Source: an uncultured Chromatiaceae bacterium (lineage in GTDB: Bacteria; Pseudomonadota; Gammaproteobacteria; Enterobacterales; Alteromonadaceae). From it: 17,880 bases of DNA. Position numbers and translations under genes: made by a program. The notes below the pieces were generated by a model, which was not told the DNA's origin, did not search any database, and was given only the letters and a program-made list of their open reading frames with translations. Below, piece after piece: positions 5,590 to 11,472 of the stretch. How positions within the stretch are numbered: position 1 is the stretch's first letter; the number at the start of each line of letters is the position of its first letter. The stretch lies in contig CAMLRA010000078.1 in NCBI GenBank assembly GCA_946482325.1, positions 1 to 17,880 of the forward strand. The letters run 5' to 3'.

Positions 5590-7185
5590 ATGTCAGCCTA
5601 CTTACAGAAAGTCCAGCAACTGGAACAAAGTGTTAAAGCCAATGGCAGCGCCTGGAATGCCATCAGCGCTGAATATGCAACCCGGATGCAACTGCAGAAC
5701 AGATTTAACAGTGGCCTCGACATTGCGCAGTACACCGCCGATATCATGCGCCGTGATATGGCAGAGTACGACGCCGACAGCGCCAGCTACACCCAATCGT
5801 TAGGATGCTGGCACGGTTTTATCGGTCAGCAAAAACTGATTGCCATCAAAAAGCATTTTGGCAGCACAAAAAAGCGCTATTTGTACCTGTCCGGCTGGAT
5901 GATTGCCGCGCTGCGTTCTGAGTTCGGCCCGCAGCCGGATCAGTCAATGCATGAAAAAACCGCAGTTCCGGCATTGATTGAAGAGCTGTATACCTTCTTA
6001 AAACAAGCCGACGCCCGTGAACTGGGTGGTTTGTTCCGTGAACTGGATGCTGCCCGCGCAGCCGATCAGCAAAGCAAGGTCACTGAGATCCTGGCGAAGA
6101 TCGACAATTTTGAAACTCATGTCGTGCCGATTATCGCCGACATCGACGCCGGTTTTGGTAATGCCGAAGCAACATACCTGCTGGCGAAGAAAATGATTGA
6201 AGCCGGTGCCTGTGCCATTCAGATTGAAAATCAGGTGTCGGATGAAAAACAATGTGGTCACCAGGACGGCAAAGTCACAGTGCCACACGCGGATTTCCTG
6301 GCGAAAATTAATGCAGTACGTTACGCCTTCCTCGAGCTTGGCATTGAAAACGGCATTATTGTCGCCCGTACTGATTCTTTAGGCGCAGGTCTGACTAAAC
6401 AAATCGCTGTGACCAACGAGCCGGGTGATTTAGGTGACCTATACAACAGCTTCCTGGATGGCGACTATATCCAAAGCGCTGACGATATCCAGAACGGCGA
6501 TGTAGTGGTAAAAGCCAATGGCAAGCTGTTAAAACCAAAACGCCTGGCCAGTGGTTTGTTCCAGTTTAAAGCCGGCTCCGGTGTGGACCGGGTGGTGCTG
6601 GATTGTATTACGTCGCTGCAGCATGGCGCAGACTTGCTGTGGATTGAAACGGAAAAACCACACGTTGGCCAAATCGCCGAAATGGTCGACCGTATTCGCG
6701 CCGTGGTGCCGAACGCCAAGCTGGTTTATAACAACAGCCCGTCCTTTAACTGGACACTGAATTTCCGTCAGCAGGTGTTTGATGCCTGGGCCGCGGAGGG
6801 CAAAGATGTGTCGGCTTATGACCGCGCCAAGCTGATGAGTGTTGAATACGACAGCACCGAACTTGCGCTGGAAGCAGATGAGCGCATCCGCACATTCCAG
6901 GCTGATGGTTCGAAACGCGCCGGGATCTTCCACCACTTGATCACGCTGCCAACGTACCACACTGCTGCGCTGTCGACCGACAATCTGGCCAAAGAGTACT
7001 TTGGTGAGGCCGGCATGCTGGGTTACGTCAAAGGTGTACAACGTCAGGAGATCCGTCAGGGCATCGCCTGCGTTAAACACCAGAATATGTCAGGCTCAGA
7101 CATTGGTGATGACCACAAAGAGTACTTTGCCGGCGAAGCTGCATTAAAAGCCGCCGGTAAAGATAACACCATGAATCAGTTCTGA
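5590..7185 (+). CDS. aceA: Isocitrate lyase, long Pseudomonas-type form
   Basis: Splits isocitrate into succinate and glyoxylate, the first step of the glyoxylate bypass. At 531 residues it belongs to the longer class known from Pseudomonas aeruginosa and not the roughly 434-residue E. coli type. The catalytic loop is DEKQCGHQ (218-225) with Cys222 as the active cysteine; the metal-binding segment is ADIDAGFG (183-190). The conserved tail DNTMNQF is intact. The frame is open back to an ATG at 5449, but that ATG has no Shine-Dalgarno sequence. TGAGGA before the ATG at 5590 and the family N-terminus (MSAY...) identify the true start. This leaves an untranslated leader of up to about 140 bases. 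A terminator follows at 7277. No aceK gene is present in the window. Confidence 0.98.
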   Translation: MSAYLQKVQQLEQSVKANGSAWNAISAEYATRMQLQNRFNSGLDIAQYTADIMRRDMAEYDADSASYTQSLGCWHGFIGQQKLIAIKKHFGSTKKRYLYLSGWMIAALRSEFGPQPDQSMHEKTAVPALIEELYTFLKQADARELGGLFRELDAARAADQQSKVTEILAKIDNFETHVVPIIADIDAGFGNAEATYLLAKKMIEAGACAIQIENQVSDEKQCGHQDGKVTVPHADFLAKINAVRYAFLELGIENGIIVARTDSLGAGLTKQIAVTNEPGDLGDLYNSFLDGDYIQSADDIQNGDVVVKANGKLLKPKRLASGLFQFKAGSGVDRVVLDCITSLQHGADLLWIETEKPHVGQIAEMVDRIRAVVPNAKLVYNNSPSFNWTLNFRQQVFDAWAAEGKDVSAYDRAKLMSVEYDSTELALEADERIRTFQADGSKRAGIFHHLITLPTYHTAALSTDNLAKEYFGEAGMLGYVKGVQRQEIRQGIACVKHQNMSGSDIGDDHKEYFAGEAALKAAGKDNTMNQF

Positions 7186-7204
7186 GGGGTGCTGATTTGT
7201 GACC

Positions 7205-7233
7205 AGCCGGTAAGCAGCAACCACTTGCCGGCT
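7205..7233 (+). other. Stem-loop after aceA
   Basis: AGCCGGTAAG (7205-7214) pairs with CTTGCCGGCT (7224-7233) with one G-U pair and a 9-base loop. No T-run follows, so it is not a terminator on its own. It may protect the aceA mRNA 3' end or be part of a tandem termination region. Confidence 0.45.
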
Positions 7234-7276
7234 ATTGCTGAAACGAGTTTTACGTGGGTCGGGTGAATCGACTGTT

Positions 7277-7303
7277 GGCAGCCAAAGATTGGCTGCCTTT
7301 TTT
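7277..7303 (+). terminator. Rho-independent terminator of aceA
   Basis: GGCAGCCAA (7277-7285) pairs perfectly with TTGGCTGCC (7289-7297) around AGA, followed by six T. Confidence 0.93.
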
Positions 7304-7305
7304 GT

Positions 7306-7539
7306 TCAAGCACTAAACTCACCCTGCGGCTGTAAATTCAGCAACAGCTGGCTCAGACGCACTTTGTGATACGGCAGATGGCGTTCAGCTTTGCCGGTTT
7401 TGAGCAGCACCAATGAGTGCTCCTGAAATTCTACTGCTGCCCGCGCTGTGCGGATTTGATTGCCGTGCCGGCTGAAAGGCACCTGTGCTAAGGCCAGGCG
7501 TTCACACAATAACAGCTTTAACATCCGTTTATCATACAT
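7306..7539 (-). CDS. Small orphan protein, 77 aa
   Basis: Not recognised. It is a basic, leucine-rich small protein with no signal peptide, membrane segment or cysteine cluster beyond a single Cys. It is taken as real because it fills an otherwise empty 370-bp gap, its codon choice looks like that of the neighbours, and a Shine-Dalgarno sequence (GGAGA) lies 7 bases before the ATG at 7539. Other possible starts are an ATG at 7545, too close to that Shine-Dalgarno sequence, and a TTG at 7563. It converges on aceA; its stop is just beyond the aceA terminator. A perfect 7-bp inverted repeat (7568-7574/7581-7587) lies upstream and might be an operator. It could also be a spurious frame. Confidence 0.55.
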   Translation of the reverse strand: MYDKRMLKLLLCERLALAQVPFSRHGNQIRTARAAVEFQEHSLVLLKTGKAERHLPYHKVRLSQLLLNLQPQGEFSA

Positions 7540-7567
7540 CTGCATGTCTCCGCAAAACTGCAAGCAA

Positions 7568-7587
7568 CATCAGGGGATATCCTGATG
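7568..7587. promoter_or_regulatory. Inverted repeat upstream of the orphan gene
   Basis: CATCAGG (7568-7574) and CCTGATG (7581-7587) are perfect arms around GGATAT. The dyad lies 28 bp before the orphan gene's start. Function is unknown. Confidence 0.3.
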
Positions 7588-7669
7588 CCGCGCAGTCTAT
7601 CGGCCAGAGATGACAGAAAATTGAATCTGAGCTGGTTAAGTGGCTAAAAAACAACCACTTGCAATCAAC

Positions 7670-8554
7670 TTATTCCGCTGGCAGCTGATAGCTGTCGCAA
7701 ATCACCTGCCAGGCGGCTTCGGCGCTGTCAACGAAGCGGATCAGCTCCAAATCCTGTGGGCTGATGAGGCCCTCTTCAACCAGCAAATCAAAGTTGATTA
7801 ACTTGCGCCAGAACTGCTCGTCAAACAGCACCACAGGTACTTTACTGGCTTTGCCGGTTTGCAGCAGGGTTAGTGTTTCAAACAACTCATCCAGCGTACC
7901 AAAGCCGCCCGGAAAAGCGACTAAAGCGCGGGCCCGTTGCAGAAAATGCATTTTGCGAATAGCAAAATAGTGGAACTGGAAACAGAACTCCGGCGTGATA
8001 TAAGGGTTTGGGCGCTGTTCGTGTGGCAGCACGATATTCAGGCCAATACTTTTGCCGCCAGCCTGATAAGCGCCACGATTGGCGGCTTCCATCACACCGG
8101 GGCCGCCGCCGCTGATAATCATCAGGGCGGTTTTCGGACATTGCTGGCTATGCCGGGTCACTATTTCGGCAAAACGCTGGGCGTCGACATAATAACGACT
8201 GTTGCGGACCTGACGTTTGGCCTGCTGCAGCAACTGTTGGTTGGCTGGATCTTCCGGGGCCATTGTGCAGTGTTGCTGTGCAGCAGCTAACTGCAGCGCA
8301 GCTTGCTCCGGCGACAAAAAACGGGCGCTGCCAAATACCACCACAGTGGCTTTGACCTGATGTTGCTCCAGAATTAATTGCGGTTTCAGGTATTCCAGCT
8401 GCAGGCGGGTTGAGCGTAATTCATCCTGCATCAGGAATTCGCTGTCGGCAAAAGCGAGCCGGTACGACGGGTGATCCTGCAGTTCCAGCGCCTGCGCTAA
8501 AGCTTCACGGGCGGAACTAAAGTGACGGGCTTCCAACGGGTTTTTTGTGGTCAT
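7670..8554 (-). CDS. LOG-family Rossmann-fold protein (TIGR00730-like)
   Basis: A member of the LOG/'lysine decarboxylase-like' family. Characterised relatives hydrolyse nucleoside 5'-monophosphates (cytokinin-activating LOG enzymes, PpnN), releasing the base and ribose 5-phosphate. Both hallmark motifs are intact: SGGGPGVMEAANRGA (148-162) and PGGFGTLDELFE (215-226), which includes the catalytic Glu region. It has an N-terminal extension of about 65 residues and an insert between the first strand (VVVFGSAR, 71-78) and the first motif, as in the larger bacterial LOG-like proteins. The substrate cannot be told. The start is uncertain: the ATG at 8554 is chosen because it leaves a family-like N-terminus, but it lacks a clear Shine-Dalgarno sequence. 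An ATG at 8569 and a GTG at 8596 are alternatives. It is divergent from the metallo-beta-lactamase gene. Confidence 0.9.
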   Translation of the reverse strand: MTTKNPLEARHFSSAREALAQALELQDHPSYRLAFADSEFLMQDELRSTRLQLEYLKPQLILEQHQVKATVVVFGSARFLSPEQAALQLAAAQQHCTMAPEDPANQQLLQQAKRQVRNSRYYVDAQRFAEIVTRHSQQCPKTALMIISGGGPGVMEAANRGAYQAGGKSIGLNIVLPHEQRPNPYITPEFCFQFHYFAIRKMHFLQRARALVAFPGGFGTLDELFETLTLLQTGKASKVPVVLFDEQFWRKLINFDLLVEEGLISPQDLELIRFVDSAEAAWQVICDSYQLPAE

Positions 8555-8651
8555 ATTTATAGTCTGCATCTGTTTTGACGTTGCAGAATCTGCCACGCCA
8601 TCTTCAATCTGTTTGATCTAGCCTACCATGTTGTTGCAAATTTTGGTGTAT

Positions 8652-8666
8652 GTTGAACACGTCAAC
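8652..8666. promoter_or_regulatory. Short dyad before the MBL-fold gene
   Basis: GTTGA-ACACG-TCAAC is a perfect 5-bp-arm inverted repeat with T-N11-A spacing, just before the Shine-Dalgarno sequence of the MBL-fold gene. It may be a regulator site or chance. Confidence 0.25.
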
Positions 8667-8682
8667 TCAGAAGGAAGCTGTC

Positions 8683-10089
8683 ATGCCATTAGATGCACGT
8701 TTAACATTTTTAGGCGCGGCCCGTCAGGTCACCGGGTCCTGTTATTTATTGCAGTGGAACGGTCGGAATGTGCTGCTTGATTGCGGGATGCAGCAAGGCG
8801 GCGATCAGGTGACAGACTTGCACAAGTTTCGCTTTCAGTTCAGACCCAAAGATATTGACGCGGTAATTTTGTCGCATGCGCATATTGATCATAGCGGTTT
8901 ACTCACGTTACTGGTCGCACGCGGTTTCCGTGGCCGGATTTATTGCTCAGAAGGCACCGCCAGCCTGTTACCCATTTTGCTAAAAGACGCATTTTCGCTG
9001 TATATCAAGGATCTGGAATGGCAGAACCGGCAACGGGCTCGGCTCGGTAAGCCGGAGCAGGAGCCAATCATGAGCCTCAAAGATGTAATGGCAGTGACTG
9101 ACAGCCTGGAGCCGTTGCCATATCAGCAGGATTTTGATGTGCTGGAAGGCCTGACGCTGCGCTTCCATGATGCCGGTCATATTCTGGGCTCCGCCATTGT
9201 TGACCTTTGGATCAAAGGCCATAAAGCGATGCGCCATCTGGTTTTTTCCGGCGATTTGGGCAACCCGGCGACAGTGCTGATGCATGACCCGGCGCTGATC
9301 GACAGCGCTGATGTGGTGCTGATGGAAAGTACCTACGGTGATCGCGACCACCAATGTCTGGAAAATACATTAGAAGAATTTGCCAGCGCACTGGATGCGG
9401 CGCACAAAGCCGGTGGCAATGTGTTTATTCCGGCGTTTGCGCTCGGGCGCTCGCAGGAAATATTGTATTACTTAGGCTTGTTGTATCACCAGGGCCGGTT
9501 GAAACAGCGAATGGTGGTGCTGGACAGCCCGATGGCAATTGAGATCACCCAGATTTACGACAAGCTGATTAAAGAGTTTGATCAAAAAGATACTCAGGTT
9601 TTTGCCCGTTATGGTGCCAAAGATTTGAAGTCGTTTTTGCCGATTTTGCATCTGACTAAAGATGTCGAAGAATCAATGGCACTGAACCGCATCAATCAGG
9701 GTGCCATTATTATTGCCGGTAGTGGCATGTGTAACGGCGGCCGTATTTTGCATCACTTTAAACACAACCTGTGGAAAAACGTCAACCATCTGATTTTTGT
9801 TGGCTTTCAGGCCAAAGGCACCTTAGGGCGCCGCTTGATTGACGGCGAAACCCGGGTCAAAATCCTCGGCCAGCCTCTCGTGGTGCGGGCGGCTATCCAC
9901 ACCATCGGCGGATTCTCCGCCCATGCCGGCCAAAGTCAGTTACTGGATTGGGCCAAACATATCGGCGGTCATCCACAGTTTTATTTGGTCCACGGCGAAC
10001 CGCAGGCGCAGGAAGCCTTAGCTGAGAAACTGCAAAGTGCCGGGATCAGAACTGAAATAGCCCAGCAGGCCCAGCAAATCTTGCTATAG
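8683..10089 (+). CDS. Beta-CASP metallo-beta-lactamase, CPSF/RNase-like
   Basis: A 468-residue MBL-fold, beta-CASP hydrolase of the Ysh1/CPSF73-like group (COG1236), usually annotated as an RNA-processing nuclease. The expected metal ligands are in order: SHAHIDH (64-70; His65, His67, Asp69, His70), DAGHILGSA with His166, SGDLG with Asp191, then the beta-CASP part with SAHAG (His414) and LVHGE (His437). All are intact, so an active zinc-dependent nuclease is likely; the RNA substrate is not known. Start: AAGGAAG precedes the ATG at 8683, whereas an earlier in-frame ATG at 8650 has no Shine-Dalgarno sequence. It has no signal peptide, so it is cytoplasmic. It is divergent from the LOG-family gene with about 130 bp between starts, and convergent with pheA. 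Confidence 0.94.
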   Translation: MPLDARLTFLGAARQVTGSCYLLQWNGRNVLLDCGMQQGGDQVTDLHKFRFQFRPKDIDAVILSHAHIDHSGLLTLLVARGFRGRIYCSEGTASLLPILLKDAFSLYIKDLEWQNRQRARLGKPEQEPIMSLKDVMAVTDSLEPLPYQQDFDVLEGLTLRFHDAGHILGSAIVDLWIKGHKAMRHLVFSGDLGNPATVLMHDPALIDSADVVLMESTYGDRDHQCLENTLEEFASALDAAHKAGGNVFIPAFALGRSQEILYYLGLLYHQGRLKQRMVVLDSPMAIEITQIYDKLIKEFDQKDTQVFARYGAKDLKSFLPILHLTKDVEESMALNRINQGAIIIAGSGMCNGGRILHHFKHNLWKNVNHLIFVGFQAKGTLGRRLIDGETRVKILGQPLVVRAAIHTIGGFSAHAGQSQLLDWAKHIGGHPQFYLVHGEPQAQEALAEKLQSAGIRTEIAQQAQQILL

Positions 10090-10100
10090 AGCCTTGCCGT

Positions 10101-10138
10101 AAAAAGCCGCGCGACCGGCAAAGCCCCGGTCGCGCGGC
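10101..10138 (-). terminator. Rho-independent terminator of pheA
   Basis: A perfect 13-bp, very GC-rich stem (10106-10118 with 10126-10138) is followed in the minus direction by five T (10105-10101). It starts 5 bp after the pheA stop. No T-run exists on the plus side, so it probably does not serve the MBL gene well. Confidence 0.92.
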
Positions 10139-10143
10139 GGCGA

Positions 10144-11304
10144 TCAAGCCGTGGCCACCACTGTTGGCGCCACATCCTCGCTGGGATAACAGCCTAACAC
10201 TTTGACAAAGCGGGTGATGCGGTTCAGTTCGTCCAGCGCCCGTGTCATCGCGTAGTCATCGAGGTTGGCAAAGACGTCGACGTAAAACATCTCTTCCCAC
10301 GGATTGCCCGGGATTGGCCGCGATTCCAGTTTACCCATGCTGATGCCATGTTGTTTCAGCACAGTTAAAGCGTCAACCAAAGCGCCCGGCTGTTGGCCGG
10401 TGTACATAATAAAAGTGGTTTTGGCCGGAATGGCTTTTGCCACATTAATCGGCTTACGCGCCACCACAATAAAACGGCTGACATTGTCTTTTTGGTTGGC
10501 CAGTTCACGGCCCAATACTTCCAGCCCATATAACTTGCCGCCTTCTTCGCCGCCAATGGCGACGACTGATAGATCCTGCGCCTGACGTACCCGGTTAAAC
10601 GCATCGCTGGAGGCGTCGCAATATTCAATTTTGATGTTGCTGAGTGTTTGCAAATACTGGCTGCACTGCGCGATGACTTGCGGGTGCGCACAAATTTGTT
10701 TGATTTTACTTAAATCAGTGCCAGGTAAACCGAGCAGACAATGTTTGATTGGATGGGTCAGCTCGCCGACAATCGACAGCCGGGTGTGCTGCAACAAGTC
10801 AAATACTTCATTGATACTGCCGCTGGAGGTATTTTCAATCGGTAACACCGCATAATCGGCATGGCCGGTTTCGACCGCCTGCACGATTTCGTTGAAGCTG
10901 TCGCAGCCAATTTCAATCAGTTTTTCGGCGCGGCGGGTGAAGTATTTTTGCGTGGCCCAATAGCTGTAAGAACCTTGCCGACCAAGGAACGCGACACGGC
11001 AGACCGGGCCGTTGTCGCCATTGAGCTGGCCTTGTACTTTGGCTTGTTGCTGCAGCACTGAATCTTCGATGATCACATGGTAGAGCCGGGTGACGTATTG
11101 CGCGTCCAGGCCTAAGTCTTTGCCTTTGCCTATCAGCGACAGCAGCAACTCTTCTTCGCGTTTTTGGTCGCGGATCGGTTTGTTCTGTGCCAGTTTGGCT
11201 TCGGCCACGGCTAACGCCAGCGCACGGCGTTTGGCTAATAAACCCAGCAGTTGCTGGTCGGTATCACTGATATCGTGACGGATCTGATCGAGTTCGATTG
11301 GCAT
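10144..11304 (-). CDS. pheA: Bifunctional chorismate mutase/prephenate dehydratase
   Basis: Converts chorismate to prephenate and then to phenylpyruvate, the committed branch to phenylalanine. At 386 residues it has the same length as E. coli PheA. Domains in order: AroQ-type chorismate mutase (1-90, with RDQKREEELL at 45-54), prephenate dehydratase (about 103-285, with PIENTSSGSI at 155-164 and DNVSRF at 273-278), and a C-terminal ACT regulatory domain (about 297-375). The Phe-binding motifs GALV (307-310) and ESRP (327-330) are intact, so feedback inhibition by phenylalanine is expected. Start: ACAGGA lies 6 bases before the ATG at 11304; the open frame continues to 11367 but that part is attenuator RNA. 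Transcription is controlled by the Phe leader peptide and attenuator directly upstream. Confidence 0.98.
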   Translation of the reverse strand: MPIELDQIRHDISDTDQQLLGLLAKRRALALAVAEAKLAQNKPIRDQKREEELLLSLIGKGKDLGLDAQYVTRLYHVIIEDSVLQQQAKVQGQLNGDNGPVCRVAFLGRQGSYSYWATQKYFTRRAEKLIEIGCDSFNEIVQAVETGHADYAVLPIENTSSGSINEVFDLLQHTRLSIVGELTHPIKHCLLGLPGTDLSKIKQICAHPQVIAQCSQYLQTLSNIKIEYCDASSDAFNRVRQAQDLSVVAIGGEEGGKLYGLEVLGRELANQKDNVSRFIVVARKPINVAKAIPAKTTFIMYTGQQPGALVDALTVLKQHGISMGKLESRPIPGNPWEEMFYVDVFANLDDYAMTRALDELNRITRFVKVLGCYPSEDVAPTVVATA

Positions 11305-11325
11305 TTTTTCCTGTCCCCTGAAACG

Positions 11326-11352
11326 AAAAAACCTCCCGGATTGGGAGGTTTT
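11326..11352 (-). terminator. Attenuator terminator in the pheA leader
   Basis: AAAACCTCCC (11352-11343) pairs with GGGAGGTTTT (11337-11328) around AATCC and runs into a T-tract ending at 11326. It lies between the leader peptide stop and the pheA start. The 5' arm (segment C) can alternatively pair with GGGAGGT at 11388-11382 (segment B), which would prevent termination. Confidence 0.95.
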
Positions 11353-11400
11353 AAACTGGTTTGACACACGCGCAGCCAGTTACCTCCCGGATTGGGTGGT
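11343..11400 (-). promoter_or_regulatory. Phe attenuator: pause and antiterminator segments
   Basis: Segment A (ACCACCC, 11400-11394) can pair with B (GGGAGGT, 11388-11382), and B with C (ACCTCCC, 11349-11343). The B:C pairing is extended by AACTGG (11381-11376) with CCAGTT (11359-11354), giving a 13-bp antiterminator interrupted by a TAAA bulge. CCCAATCCGGGAGGT is repeated exactly at 11396-11382 and 11345-11331, so the pause hairpin and the terminator look like a duplication. The last Phe codon of the leader peptide ends at 11401, immediately before A. A ribosome stalled there would mask A and free B, the classical mechanism. Confidence 0.92.
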
Positions 11401-11439
11401 AAAGCTAAAAAAGAAGCGAGTAGTCAGAATTTTTTGCAT
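11380..11439 (-). CDS. pheL: Phenylalanine leader peptide
   Basis: The 19-residue peptide MQKILTTRFFFSFTTQSGR has Phe at positions 9, 10, 11 and 13. This is the control-codon pattern of a Phe leader peptide, here with all four as TTT or TTC (one TTC, three TTT). A Shine-Dalgarno sequence (TAAGG, 11452-11448) lies 8 bases before the ATG. The stop codon TAA overlaps the antiterminator strand B. It is followed by a complete attenuator and then pheA, whose start is 75 bp further on. When charged Phe-tRNA is scarce the ribosome stalls at the Phe codons and pheA is transcribed. The promoter was not resolved: the preceding gene ends only 33 bp upstream, so it probably lies within that gene's 3' end. 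Confidence 0.95.
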   Translation of the reverse strand: MQKILTTRFFFSFTTQSGR

Positions 11440-11472
11440 AGCCGCTACCTTATTCCGTCTGGATGGCTAAAG

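Noticed and set aside
6529..7080. 183-residue frame antisense to aceA
   Set aside because: A shadow of the highly conserved aceA coding sequence; the same applies to long antisense frames in the acylase gene around 11943-12996.
7638..7660. AAGTGG/CCACTT hairpin as terminator of the LOG-family gene
   Set aside because: The T-run lies in the loop and not after the stem, so it does not fit an intrinsic terminator.
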